Shown here: positions 33,854 to 43,606 of the stretch, in pieces
Numbering within the stretch: the first letter of the stretch is position 1
Layout of the letters: every line of letters starts with the position of its first letter
NCBI RefSeq assembly: GCF_002631185.1
Contig: NZ_PDNU01000003.1
Span: 310,001 to 374,000 of the forward strand
Length of the DNA: 64,000 nt
Direction: 5' to 3'
Source: Teichococcus rhizosphaerae
GTDB lineage: Bacteria > Pseudomonadota > Alphaproteobacteria > Acetobacterales > Acetobacteraceae
Made by a program: the position numbers and the translations under genes
The notes under the pieces: generated by a model
Told to the model about the DNA's origin: nothing
Databases searched by the model: none
Seen by the model: only the letters and a program-made list of their open reading frames with translations

Positions 33854-34837
33854 TTAGTCTGCGCGCGCGCCGGAAGCCTGCACCACCTGCTTCCACATCG
33901 GCCGCTCGCGGTTGGCGCGGGCGGCGGCGTCCGCGGCCGTGGTCCACAGCGCCTGCGCGCCGCCCTGGATGAAGCGCTTCTGCATCGCCTCGTCCTGCGC
34001 TACCTGCCGCATGGCGTTGTTCAGCCGCTCGATGACGGGTGCCGGCGTGCCGGCCGGCGCCACGAAGGCACCCCAGACGCTGATGACGAAGTCCGGGATG
34101 CCCGCTTCCGCCATGGTGGGGATGTTGGGCAGGGTGGGCCAGCGCGTGGCGCCGGTCACCGCCAGGCCGCGCATCCGCCCTTCCTGGATCAGCCCGATAT
34201 GCGAGGCGAGGTTGTCCAGCGCGATGTCCACGTCGCCCGCCAGCAGCGCCGGAACGGTCTGCGCCGCGCCGCGGTAGGGCACATGCGTCGCCTTCACGCC
34301 GGTGCGGCTGAACAGCATGCTGCTGGACAGGTGCGTGGTCTGGCCGATGCCGGTCGAGCCGTAGGTGATGCCGTCCGGCTTCTTCTTCGCCCAGTCGATG
34401 AACTCGGCCAGCGTCTTCGACGGATTCTTGTCGGGCGCGATGACGGCGACGTTGGGCGTGTCCCAGGCCAGGCCGATCGGCACCAGGTCCTTCTCGGGGT
34501 CGAAGGGCATGCTCTGGAACAGGAACTGGTTGATGGCCATGATGCTGGCCGTCACGGCGCCGATGGTCAGCCCGTCCGGCGCCGCCTTGGCCACCGCGTC
34601 GGTGCCGAGATTGCCGCTGGCGCCCGCCCGGTTCTCCACCACCACGGGCTGGCCCAGCACGGCGCCCATGCGCTCGGCATAGAGGCGGCTCAGCACGTCG
34701 GTGGAGCCGCCGGGCGGATAGGGCACGATCAGCCGGATCGGGCGCTGCCCCGCGAGGCCCTGCGCCAGCGCGGGCGCGGAAAGGACGGCGGGTGCCGCGA
34801 AGGCGGCGGCGCGCAGCAGGGCGCGGCGTTCGATCAT
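33854..34837 (-). CDS. Bug-family tripartite tricarboxylate transporter substrate-binding protein
   Basis: 327-aa periplasmic binding protein with a Tat/Sec-like signal (MIERRALLRAAAFAAPAVLSAPALAQG). Typical Bug motifs: RLIVPYPPGGSTDVLSRL, QPVVVENRAGASGNLGTDAVAKAAPDG in family register, THVPYRGAAQTVPALLAGDVD. No TctA/TctB neighbours. It converges on the amidohydrolase gene with only 9 bp between them and follows the sugar ABC operon on the same strand; expression may be separate. The ligand is unknown. Confidence 0.93.
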   Translation of the reverse strand: MIERRALLRAAAFAAPAVLSAPALAQGLAGQRPIRLIVPYPPGGSTDVLSRLYAERMGAVLGQPVVVENRAGASGNLGTDAVAKAAPDGLTIGAVTASIMAINQFLFQSMPFDPEKDLVPIGLAWDTPNVAVIAPDKNPSKTLAEFIDWAKKKPDGITYGSTGIGQTTHLSSSMLFSRTGVKATHVPYRGAAQTVPALLAGDVDIALDNLASHIGLIQEGRMRGLAVTGATRWPTLPNIPTMAEAGIPDFVISVWGAFVAPAGTPAPVIERLNNAMRQVAQDEAMQKRFIQGGAQALWTTAADAAARANRERPMWKQVVQASGARAD

Positions 34838-34917
34838 GGTTCGTTTCTCCCGTTTCGCGCCGTTCGTTGCGGCGCCACAGGGAGAGGATCGGCCAGGGGG
34901 GCGGCGCCGTCCAGCCT

Positions 34918-36021
34918 TCAATCCCGCTCGTCAGTCCGGGGGCGGGGCAGGGCGGTGCCGTCCTCGCGGAACAGGTGGCAGGCGGCGGGGGGAAGGTGGA
35001 ACCGTCCCGGCTGGCCCTCGCGCAGCCGCACGCCCTCGGGGATGCGCGCCGTCAGCAGCGTGCCGTCCGAGGCGCGCAGATAGGCGAGCTGCTCGTCGCC
35101 CAGCTCCTCCACCACCTCGACGGGCCCGGACAGGGCGGCGCCATCGCCTGCCAGCCGGACGTGCTCGGGGCGGATGCCGAGCGTCAGCGCCTCGCCCGGC
35201 CGCGCGCCCGCGCCCGCCACAGGTACGTCGAGCCGCGCCCCGCCGGGCAGGCTGACGGCGACCGTGCCCTCCGAACCGCCTTCGGCCCGCACGGCCAGGA
35301 AGTTCATCCGCGTGCTGCCGATGAAGCCGGCCACGAAGATGTTGCGCGGGTGCCGGTACAGCTCCACCGGCGCGCCGGCCTGCTCGACGCGGCCGGCGTT
35401 CAGCACCACGATCCGGTCGGCCAGCGTCATCGCCTCCACCTGGTCGTGCGTCACATAGATCATGGTGCTGCGCATGGACTGGTGCAGGCGCGCGATCTCG
35501 ATGCGCATCTGCACCCGCAGGCTGGCGTCGAGATTGGAAAGCGGCTCGTCGAACAGGAACACCTTCGGCTCCCGCACGATGGCGCGGCCGATCGCCACGC
35601 GCTGCCGCTGCCCGCCCGAGAGCTGCTTCGGCAGCCGGTCCAGCAGCGGCGCCAGCTCCAGCTTCCCGGCCACGTCGCGCACGCGGGCGTCGATCTCGGC
35701 GCGCCTGGCGCGGCCCATCTCCAGCCCGAAGGCGATGTTCTCCCGCACCGTCATGTGCGGATAAAGCGCGTAGGACTGGAACACCATGGCGATGCCGCGC
35801 TCGCGCGGGGGCCTGGCCGTCACGTCCTCCCCGCCGATATGGACCGAGCCGGCGCTGACGCTCTCCAGCCCCGCCACCAGCCGCAGCAGGGTGGACTTGC
35901 CGCAGCCCGAGGGGCCGACAAAGACGCAGAACTCGCCATCGCCGATCCGGAGATCGACGTCGCGGATCACCTGCGTGCCGTCGAAGCGCTTCCGCACCCC
36001 GCGCAGTTCGACGTCTGCCAT
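34918..36021 (-). CDS. Sugar ABC transporter ATP-binding protein (MalK/UgpC/ThuK type)
   Basis: 367-aa CUT1 ATPase. Walker [12 protein letters not shown], signature [16 protein letters not shown], Walker [15 protein letters not shown]-loop [14 protein letters not shown], then the C-terminal MalK/TOBE regulatory region ([22 protein letters not shown]). ATG 36021 has AAGGAGA 8 nt upstream; an alternative ATG at 36048 overlaps the permease stop. It powers the transporter encoded by the three genes upstream in the operon. Confidence 0.94.
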   Translation of the reverse strand: MADVELRGVRKRFDGTQVIRDVDLRIGDGEFCVFVGPSGCGKSTLLRLVAGLESVSAGSVHIGGEDVTARPPRERGIAMVFQSYALYPHMTVRENIAFGLEMGRARRAEIDARVRDVAGKLELAPLLDRLPKQLSGGQRQRVAIGRAIVREPKVFLFDEPLSNLDASLRVQMRIEIARLHQSMRSTMIYVTHDQVEAMTLADRIVVLNAGRVEQAGAPVELYRHPRNIFVAGFIGSTRMNFLAVRAEGGSEGTVAVSLPGGARLDVPVAGAGARPGEALTLGIRPEHVRLAGDGAALSGPVEVVEELGDEQLAYLRASDGTLLTARIPEGVRLREGQPGRFHLPPAACHLFREDGTALPRPRTDERD

Positions 36022-36044
36022 GTGGCGCTCTCCTTCCGCGATGC

Positions 36045-36878
36045 TCATCCCTTCACCGCGCCGGCGGTGAGGCCGGAGACGATCTTGCGCTGGAAGGCCA
36101 GCACCAGCAGCACGATGGGGATGGTGACGATGACGGAGGCGGCCATCACCAGCCCCCAGGGCAGTTCCTGCCGGCTGCCGCCGCTGAGCAGCGCGATGGC
36201 GACGGGCACGGTGCGCGTCTCGGCCGAGAGGGTGAAGGTGAAGGCGAACAGGAACTCGTTCCAGGAGACGATGAAGGCGAGCAGCGCGGTGGGCGCCATG
36301 GCCGGCCAGAGCAGCGGCAGGAAGACGCGGCGGATGACGGTGAGCGGCGAGGCGCCGTCGGCATAGGCCGCCTCCTCCAGCTCCTTCGGCAGCTCGCGCA
36401 TGAAGGTGGTGAGCACCCACACCGTGAAGGGCAGGGTCAGCACCAGGTTGGCCAGCACCAGGCCGGGCAGCGTGTCGTAGAGGCCAAGCGCGCGGATCAG
36501 CTCGAACATGCCGGACAGCACCGCCACCTGCGGGAACATCGACACGCCGAGGATGGCGAGCATCAGCGCCCCGCGGCCGCGGAAGCGCACCCGCCCCAGC
36601 GCATAGGCCGCCGTGACGGCCAGCAGCAGCGAGAGCGCCACCACCACCGCCGCCACCAGCACCGAGTTGAGGATGGTGCGGCCGAAATCGAGCTGGGTGA
36701 AGACCTGCGCGTAGTTGGAGAGATCCAGCGTCTCGGGCCAGAGGGAGGGCGAGAACAGCGCGGTGCCGGAGCGGAAGGAGGTGACCAGGGCATGGTAGAA
36801 GGGGAACAGCGCGAAGGCGCCGATCGCCAGCAGAAGCAGCGCGAAACCCGCGCGGGCGAGCAGGGTGCGGGCGTTCAT
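36045..36878 (-). CDS. Sugar ABC transporter permease (MalG type)
   Basis: 277-aa CUT1 inner permease with six helices. The N-terminal [14 protein letters not shown], the [15 protein letters not shown] segment and the EAA loop [26 protein letters not shown] are typical. The start overlaps the preceding permease stop (ATGA) and its stop overlaps a possible start of the ATPase gene. With the MalF-type partner it forms the membrane pore. Confidence 0.94.
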   Translation of the reverse strand: MNARTLLARAGFALLLLAIGAFALFPFYHALVTSFRSGTALFSPSLWPETLDLSNYAQVFTQLDFGRTILNSVLVAAVVVALSLLLAVTAAYALGRVRFRGRGALMLAILGVSMFPQVAVLSGMFELIRALGLYDTLPGLVLANLVLTLPFTVWVLTTFMRELPKELEEAAYADGASPLTVIRRVFLPLLWPAMAPTALLAFIVSWNEFLFAFTFTLSAETRTVPVAIALLSGGSRQELPWGLVMAASVIVTIPIVLLVLAFQRKIVSGLTAGAVKG

Positions 36879-37804
36879 CGGGCGCTCTCCCCTTCCAGCC
36901 GCAGCCGCCCGAGCAGCACCACGGACAGGGTGAGCAGCGCGATCACCAGGAAGAGCAGGGTGGAGGCGGCGGAGCCGTAGCCCACATCCTGGAAGTCCAC
37001 GAGCTGCTGCCGGGCATAGACTGACATGGACTGCGTGCCCGAGGCATTGGCCGTCAGCACATAGATGAGGTCGAACACCCGCAGCGCGTCCAGCGCGCGG
37101 AACACCAGTGCCACCACCAGGGCGGGGCGGATCAGCGGCAGCGTCACGCGGAAGAAGACCCGTATGGGATGGATGCCGTCGACCCGCGCCGCCTCGTAGC
37201 AATCGGCGGGCAGCATCTGCAGCGCGGCCAGGATCAGCAGGGCGACGAAGGGCGTGGTCTTCCACACATCGACGATGACGACGGCCCACATGGCGAGGTC
37301 CGGGTCGGCCATCCAGGCGACCGGCGCGTCGATTGCGCCGATGGCGAGCAGCGCGTGGTTGATGACGCCGAACTGGTCGTTCAGCATCCAGGCCCACATC
37401 CGCGCCGAGACGATGGTGGGGATGGCCCACGGGATCAGGATGGCCGCGCGCACCAGCCCGCGCAGCGGGAAGCGGGCATTCAGCGCCAGCGCCACCACCA
37501 TGCCCAGCACCGCCTCGATGGAGACCGAGACGGCGGCGAACCACACGGTGCGCCACACCGCCCGCCACCATTGCGGGTCTGCCAGCAGGCCGAGCCATTC
37601 CCCCTCGTAGTATTCGAGATAGTTGGCGAAGCCGATGAAGCGGTAGTTCTCCAGCTCGATCAGCTCGGCATCGGTGAAGCTGAACCAGACGGTGCGCAGC
37701 AGCGGCCAGCCGGCCACCGCCGCCAGCACCGCCAGGGTGGGTGCCAGGAACAGCCAGGCGGCGCGCACCCGCACCCGCGCCAGGCCCAGATCGTCCTTCG
37801 CCAT
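36875..37804 (-). CDS. Sugar ABC transporter permease (MalF type)
   Basis: About 309-aa CUT1 permease with six helices ([29 protein letters not shown] region first; EAA loop [26 protein letters not shown]). Start choice: ATG 37804 lies 10 nt after GGAGG; ATG 37813 is nearer, and GTG 37825 overlaps the binding-protein stop by GTGA. Gene order binding protein, MalF, MalG, ATPase matches the ThuEFGK trehalose/maltose system of rhizobia. Confidence 0.93.
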   Translation of the reverse strand: MAKDDLGLARVRVRAAWLFLAPTLAVLAAVAGWPLLRTVWFSFTDAELIELENYRFIGFANYLEYYEGEWLGLLADPQWWRAVWRTVWFAAVSVSIEAVLGMVVALALNARFPLRGLVRAAILIPWAIPTIVSARMWAWMLNDQFGVINHALLAIGAIDAPVAWMADPDLAMWAVVIVDVWKTTPFVALLILAALQMLPADCYEAARVDGIHPIRVFFRVTLPLIRPALVVALVFRALDALRVFDLIYVLTANASGTQSMSVYARQQLVDFQDVGYGSAASTLLFLVIALLTLSVVLLGRLRLEGESAR

Positions 37805-37821
37805 GCGGTCCATGCCTCCGC

Positions 37822-39081
<1,260 letters not shown>

Positions 39082-39317
39082 GACGGTGTCCTCCCAGCAA
39101 GGATTGGCGGGAAGGCACCGGGCCGGGCACGAAGGCTGGAGCGCGGCGCCGTCTCCTCCAGGGCCGCGCGGCGGGGCGCGTGGCGGGTTCCGGTCGGGGT
39201 GCATGGCCAGGGCGCTGGCCATGACGGGCGCCGGAATCGCTAGCCCCGCCTGCCCGATGATGCAACCCGCCCGCTGGCCGATTGGCTGGGGTGCCAGCCC
39301 TGGCGCAAGCGAACATG

Positions 39318-39343
39318 AAAAAGCCCGGCTGGGGCCGGGCTTT
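39318..39343 (-). terminator. Rho-independent terminator of the 57-aa gene
   Basis: AAAGCCCGG (39320-39328) pairs with CCGGGCTTT (39335-39343) around a 6-nt loop; on the minus strand the stem is followed by TTTTT. It sits about 30 bp beyond the stop of the small gene and is also a fair terminator in the plus direction. Confidence 0.85.
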
Positions 39344-39374
39344 CAGCCGATCAGGCGGATTGGGGTGGGGCGGC

Positions 39375-39548
39375 TTACCAGCGGCCCGTGGCGCCCAGCG
39401 CGAAGGGGCTGCGCTCACCCCAGGAATTCCAGGAGGCGTAAAGGCCCGACGCCTCGTTGCGCCAGCTTTCCTCGCGGCGGCTCTCGGCCTCGGCGGCCTG
39501 GCGGCGGTCGGCGGCCGTGTCGGCGATGATCTGGGTGCGGTCCATCAT
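39375..39548 (-). CDS. Small hypothetical protein (57 aa)
   Basis: Begins MMDRTQIIADTAADRRQAAEAE and ends SPFALGATGRW; an acidic, Ala/Arg/Glu-rich helix followed by a Trp/Ser/Gly-rich tail, with no membrane segment. Strong evidence for a real gene: a perfect AAAGGAGG ribosome site 6 nt before the ATG at 39548, a proper terminator behind it, and an AT-rich structured leader in front of it. I do not recognise the family. It is a monocistronic unit between the sugar ABC operon and the repeat-protein gene. Confidence 0.7.
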   Translation of the reverse strand: MMDRTQIIADTAADRRQAAEAESRREESWRNEASGLYASWNSWGERSPFALGATGRW

Positions 39549-39585
39549 GGCTGGCCTCCTTTGCTGAGAACACAATTAGGGCGAA

Positions 39586-39644
39586 TGCCTGCCTTATTCC
39601 AGCCCCAATTTGGCAGGCAGCGTCACGTTCACGCCATAATTGGG
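39586..39644 (-). promoter_or_regulatory. Interleaved inverted repeats in the leader of the 57-aa gene (possible pseudoknot)
   Basis: On the minus strand the order of complementary arms is CCCAATT (39644-39638), TGCCTGCC (39619-39612), AATTGGG (39610-39604), GGCAGGCA (39593-39586). Stem 1 has 7 bp and stem 2 has 8 bp, both perfect, and they interleave, so they form either two mutually exclusive hairpins or an H-type pseudoknot with a 1-nt junction. It ends about 26 nt before the ribosome site. Confidence 0.5.
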
Positions 39645-39965
39645 TCTGGAGGAACAAGGGGCGGCAGCCGGAAAGCGCCCGGGGAGGAGCAAAAGCCTCG
39701 CAAGACAGCCCTATTAATCAGGGGCTTGATGCGGTGGATCTCAAATGTGGCGGGAAAATGGCGGAATGGGGCATGCATCGCCAAGCCTGACGCCCGCACA
39801 CAACCAGCGCTTCATGGCGCCGCCGGCAACCTGCCGCGGAGTCGCCGGATGCAGATCCGGGAGCGGCCAAAGCCCCGGCGCGCAGGGCGGCGCTGCCCCG
39901 AGGAGGGCGAGGCCTGGAAGGACGGTCGGGCGGCCCCGCTTGCCGGAGCAGGGCCGCGCTTCAGG
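39645..39965. other. Gene-free stretch with lower GC
   Basis: About 320 bp between the 3' end of the repeat-protein gene and the leader of the 57-aa gene. It has a moderately AT-rich core (39700-39800) with an imperfect inverted repeat (AGCCCT / AGGGGCT at 39707-39726), possibly part of the promoter for the small gene. No convincing coding frame is visible; the plus-strand frame from 39745 looks like noise. Confidence 0.4.
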
Positions 39966-41804
39966 TCACACCGGAAAGACTTCCCGGCCCTCGGCGGCGC
40001 CGTGGAGTAGGTAATGCGCCAGCGGGTTCAGCCCGGCGGCGGCCACATCCGGGTTCGCCGCGAGATAGGCTCCCGCGTCGAACGCCATGCTCGGGTCACG
40101 GCCTTCCCGGTAGCCATGCTCGGCATAGTGCCAGAGCGGATCGAGGCGGGCGGCCGCCACGTCCGGATTGGCGGCGAGATAGTAGCTGCTGTCGAAGAAG
40201 GCGTTCGGGTCGCGCCCCTCGCGCCAGCCGAACATGTTGAAATGCGCCAGCGGGTCGATGCGGGCGGCGAGCACGTCGGGGTTCTGGCCGAGATAGTGGC
40301 TGATGCTGAACAGCGCGCTGGGATCGCGCCCCTCCGCCCAGCCGAAGGCCTCGTAATGCGCCCGCGGGTCGAGGCCGGCGGCCAGCACGTCCGGGTTCCG
40401 CGCCAGGTAGAAGCCGGCGTCGAAGCAGGAGGGGCTGGCGGGCGGCGGCTCCGGCTCTCCGGCCGGGCTCCGGGGCAGGGCGGTGAAGCCGGTGGGGAAG
40501 GAGCCCTCCATGCCGGGGGTGATGTCCTCCACCAGCCGCGTGCCGGCGGAGGTGCCGTCCGAATACCAGAGCTCGCGGCCGGTCTTCTCGGTGACGGCGG
40601 AGAACAGCAGGCCGCCATCTCCCGCCGGCACCAGCTCGGCGGCGAAGCGGCTCCCCTCGGGCAGGGCGACAAGGAGGGTGGTGCCTTCGCGGGTGCCGTC
40701 CGTCACCCACAGCTCGCCGGAATTCTCCGGCGCCTGCTGGACCGTGAACGCCACGCGTCCATTGCCCAGCGCCTGGAAGCCGATGGGGCCGGAGCCTTGC
40801 TCCCCCGGAACGATGTCGCGCAGCAGCACGGTGCCGGCGGCGGTGCCATCGGTCACCCAGACCTCGATGCCGTGCTCGGCATCGCCCGCGGCGAAGACCG
40901 CGCGGCCATTGCCCAGCGCCGTCAGCTCCTGCGGGCCCTGGCCGCTGAAGCCGGTGCCGAACTGCCGGAGCAGGGCGGTTCCCGCCGGCGTGCCGTCCGT
41001 GCCCCAGAGCGCGCGCCCTTCCGTGCCGTTGTCGGCGTGGAAGACCGCGCGCCCGGCCCCGAGCGGCGTGAAGTCGGGGCTGCCGTAATAGGGCCTCTCC
41101 CCCGGCGGCAGGCCGATGAGGGGGATGGTGCCGGCCGCCGTGCCATCCGTGACCCAGACCTCCGTCTCGGGCAGCGGGCCGGAAGCCTTGAACAGGATGC
41201 GCCCATTCCCCAGCGCCACCAGGTCGCCCGGGTCGGAGATGCCGCTCTCGTTCGGGGTGGCGGTGATGAGGCGGGTGCCCGCCGCCGTGCCGTCGGTGAT
41301 CCAGAGCTGGCCGCCGGCCTGCGGATCGTGGGCGGTGAAGACGGCGCGGCCATCGGGCAGGGCGGTGAAGCCGCCGGGAAAGGAGCCGGTCTCGCTGGGG
41401 GCTAGTTCCCGCAGCAGGTAGGTGCCGGCGGCGGTGCCGTCGCTCCTCCACAACTCGGCGTTGAAGTCCTGGCCCTGCGCGCTGAACAGCACCGTGCCGT
41501 CGGCCATGGTGAAGTAGCCGAAGGGGGAGCCGCCGGAGGCGCCGGGCAGGATGTCGCGCAGCAGGGTGGTGCCCGCCTCCGTGCCGTCGGTCACCCACAG
41601 CTCCTGGCCGTGGATGCCGTCATCAGCGGTGAAGAGCAGGCGCCCGCCCACCGTCGCGGCCAGGGAGAAGGGGAAGGAGCCCGCCGGCCCGGAGCGGATG
41701 TCGCGCAGCAGGAAGGTGCCTTCGGCGGTGCCGTCGGTGCGCCAGAGCTCGGTGCCGTGGTCGGGGTCGCCAGCCTGGAAAACAAATCCGTCACGCAAGG
41801 CCAT
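39966..41804 (-). CDS. ELWxTDGTxxGT-repeat protein with C-terminal NPDV repeats, probably secreted
   Basis: 612 aa in two repeat blocks. Residues 1-430: nine units of about 45 residues, each with a G-ELW-V-TDGT-AAGT core (for example QELWVTDGTEAGTTLL, TEVWVTDGTAAGTIPL), a beta-propeller-like pattern found in bacterial surface proteins. Residues 448-612: four units of about 39 residues with FD..YYLA.NPDVAAA.LDPL.HY...GW.EGRDP, a repeat that in Acetobacteraceae and Methylobacterium usually occurs at the end of large proteins exported by type I secretion. No N-terminal signal peptide is present, which fits type I export. Likely an extracellular adhesion or matrix protein (inference). ATG 41804 follows a GAGGAG site. 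Confidence 0.85.
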   Translation of the reverse strand: MALRDGFVFQAGDPDHGTELWRTDGTAEGTFLLRDIRSGPAGSFPFSLAATVGGRLLFTADDGIHGQELWVTDGTEAGTTLLRDILPGASGGSPFGYFTMADGTVLFSAQGQDFNAELWRSDGTAAGTYLLRELAPSETGSFPGGFTALPDGRAVFTAHDPQAGGQLWITDGTAAGTRLITATPNESGISDPGDLVALGNGRILFKASGPLPETEVWVTDGTAAGTIPLIGLPPGERPYYGSPDFTPLGAGRAVFHADNGTEGRALWGTDGTPAGTALLRQFGTGFSGQGPQELTALGNGRAVFAAGDAEHGIEVWVTDGTAAGTVLLRDIVPGEQGSGPIGFQALGNGRVAFTVQQAPENSGELWVTDGTREGTTLLVALPEGSRFAAELVPAGDGGLLFSAVTEKTGRELWYSDGTSAGTRLVEDITPGMEGSFPTGFTALPRSPAGEPEPPPASPSCFDAGFYLARNPDVLAAGLDPRAHYEAFGWAEGRDPSALFSISHYLGQNPDVLAARIDPLAHFNMFGWREGRDPNAFFDSSYYLAANPDVAAARLDPLWHYAEHGYREGRDPSMAFDAGAYLAANPDVAAAGLNPLAHYLLHGAAEGREVFPV

Positions 41805-42273
41805 GCGTCACTCCTCGTTCCCATCCGGGCAGGAGCGGAGGAACCGGCGATGGGGCGTGGCTTCCGCTTGCCTATCCCCGTTTGTCCGCAGGATCGGCGG
41901 GGCGGGTCAACGGCAATGAAGGCAGGGCGGGGGAGGGTGGCGGCCCGCTCCAAAAGCCGCGCCGGGCGGCTCTTGCCGGCGGGAAAGCGGCCCGCCGGCC
42001 TTGCGCCGCAAGGCATCCGGCGGTGCGGCCTGTCTCGAAAACCATCGGCCGTCCCGTCTGGCGCGGCGATGCCCGGCTTCCTGATCGCCAAGAATTGCTT
42101 GGAGCCGCCGTTCCGTCCCTGACCAGGCCCGCAGCCGGCGGTTTTCCCCTGGCCACACTGGCCTGGCCGCCGGTTGTGGAGTGGCTGGGCAAATCGCCCC
42201 CAGGCCTTGCCGATTCGGTGCGCGCAGGGCGGCGATGAAGGCGGTGCCCTCCTCCCCGCGCACCGCCTCCGGG
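41805..42273. other. Gene-free stretch
   Basis: 469 bp between the SDR stop and the repeat-protein start, both on the minus strand. It should hold the repeat-protein promoter and the SDR 3' end. Several GC-rich inverted segments occur (around 41975-42030 and 42125-42180), but no clear terminator, promoter or protein-like frame was found. Confidence 0.4.
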
Positions 42274-43050
42274 TCAGGGGATGGGGCAACTTCCCCCATC
42301 GACGTTGATCGCCGTGCCGGTGATGTAGGAGGCCGCGTCCGAGGCCAGGAAGCAGGCGGCCTGGGCGAATTCCTCCGCCCGCCCGACGCGGCCGAGCGGC
42401 ACGCCCCGCCCCATCTCGGCCAGCAGCGCGTCGAGCGGCCGGCCGGCGGCCTCGGCGCGCCGGCGCCACTGGTCGCTCTCGATCAGCCCGACGAGCAGGG
42501 CGTTGACCAGGATGCCGTGCGGCGCGCCCTCGCCGGAGAGCACCTTGGTCAGCGCCAGCCCGGCGGCGCGGCTGATGGCGGTGGGGGCGGTGCCGGCGCG
42601 GGGCGCCTTGGCATGGGTGTTGAGCACGTTGATGACACGGCCCCATCCGCGCTCGCGCATCTGCGGCCAGGCCAGGCGCGTCAGCCGGATGGCGGCGAAC
42701 AGCTTGAGGTCCAGATCCTCCTGCCAGACCGCGTCCGTCACCGTCTCGAAGGCGCCGGTGCGGGAGGCGCCGGCATTGTTCACCACGATGTCGATCCGCC
42801 CCAGCGCCGCCATGGCGCCGTCATGGCCCGCCTGGATGCCCTCGGCGGTGGCGACGTCACAGGCGATGGCGGCGACCTTCCCCTGCGCCGTGGCGCGGAT
42901 CTCCCGCTCGGCCGCTTCCAGCGCCGCCTGGCCGCGCGCCAGGATGGCGACATCGGCGCCCGAGGCGGCGAAGCGCCGGGCCATGGCCAGGCCGAGCCCC
43001 TTGCTGCCGCCGGTGATGACGGCCGCCCGGCCGCGCAGACTGATTTCCAT
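42274..43050 (-). CDS. Non-canonical SDR family protein lacking the YxxxK motif
   Basis: 258-aa SDR fold. The N-terminal VITGGSKGLGLAMARRFA, the CDV and NNAGASRTG motifs and the C-terminal FLASDAASYITGTAINVDGG are all normal. At the active site, though, the usual Ser and YxxxK are replaced: the Ser strand reads INVLNTHAK and the helix reads APTAISRAAGLALTK, with no Tyr or Lys at the catalytic positions. It may bind a nucleotide without classical dehydrogenase chemistry, or use other residues. The downstream LVNALLVGLIESDQWRRRAE is also atypical, suggesting a distinct subfamily rather than random decay. Confidence 0.85.
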   Translation of the reverse strand: MEISLRGRAAVITGGSKGLGLAMARRFAASGADVAILARGQAALEAAEREIRATAQGKVAAIACDVATAEGIQAGHDGAMAALGRIDIVVNNAGASRTGAFETVTDAVWQEDLDLKLFAAIRLTRLAWPQMRERGWGRVINVLNTHAKAPRAGTAPTAISRAAGLALTKVLSGEGAPHGILVNALLVGLIESDQWRRRAEAAGRPLDALLAEMGRGVPLGRVGRAEEFAQAACFLASDAASYITGTAINVDGGSCPIP

Positions 43051-43123
43051 GGTGACCCTTCCTCCCGTTGACCGGCACAGCCTGCCGCAGCGCGGCCGAT
43101 CGGGCCAGCGGGGGAAGGGCGGT

Positions 43124-43378
43124 TCAGATCACGTCGAGAAAGGCCATCAGCCCCCAGGCGGCGGCGCCCAGCATGGCGACGCCGGCCAGGTAGTCGGCCA
43201 CCTCGCGCCAGATCGGGTTGCCGCCCGCCGGCGGCGTGGCGCGCGGCGCGGCCTTGCGGCGGGCAACGGCCTTCGGCGCGGCCGTCTTGGCACGGCGTGG
43301 CGCCTTGGCGGCCATGGGCTCCGGGGCCTTGGCGGGGCGCCGGCGTGGGGCCGGCTTGCGGGGCGTGGTGCCTGTCAT
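43124..43378 (-). CDS. Small Lys/Ala/Pro-rich protein with one C-terminal membrane helix
   Basis: 84 aa: a basic, low-complexity N-terminal part (many KAPRR/AAPKA repeats, histone H1-like) and a C-terminal helix YLAGVAMLGAAAWGLMAFLDVI. Such a tail-anchored basic protein is plausible as a small membrane or nucleoid-contact protein. There is no strong ribosome site before the ATG at 43378 and the composition follows the genome bias, so it is less certain than its neighbours. No recognised family. Confidence 0.5.
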   Translation of the reverse strand: MTGTTPRKPAPRRRPAKAPEPMAAKAPRRAKTAAPKAVARRKAAPRATPPAGGNPIWREVADYLAGVAMLGAAAWGLMAFLDVI

Positions 43379-43517
43379 GCCGCGCCCCCCTGCGGCGGAT
43401 GGAAGAAGCGGGAAGGAGGCGGCGAAGCGGACATGGCGACCCTGAACGCTGGCGAAGAGAAGGCAGGAGGGTGGGAACAGATCAGGCCCGCGCCGTCAAC
43501 CTTGAGCGGAGCCGAAA

Positions 43518-43543
43518 GAAAAAGGCGCCCCCGAAGGAGCGCC
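43518..43543 (-). terminator. Rho-independent terminator of the iron-binding-protein gene
   Basis: On the minus strand: GGCGCTCC, a TTCG tetraloop, GGGGCGCC and then TTTTT, with one G-U pair in an 8-bp stem. It is 64 bp past the gene's stop; a second perfect 7-bp hairpin (43571-43594) lies in between. Confidence 0.85.
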
Positions 43544-43606
43544 CCGGCCTGCCAGGAAGAAGAGGAAGCCGGCCGGGAGGATGCCTGCCCGGCCTTTACT
43601 TCCCTC

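Noticed and set aside
36022-36048. ATG 36048 as start of the sugar-transporter ATPase
   Set aside because: It would give a 4-nt overlap with the permease, but ATG 36021 has a much better ribosome site and the family's usual N-terminus; kept only as an alternative.
39745-40014. 89-aa plus-strand frame in the gap beside the repeat-protein gene
   Set aside because: No ribosome site, low-complexity composition and overlap with the 3' end of the repeat-protein gene.
41882-42238. 118-aa plus-strand frame in the gap between the repeat protein and the SDR
   Set aside because: No ribosome site or recognisable motif; composition resembles noise in GC-rich DNA.
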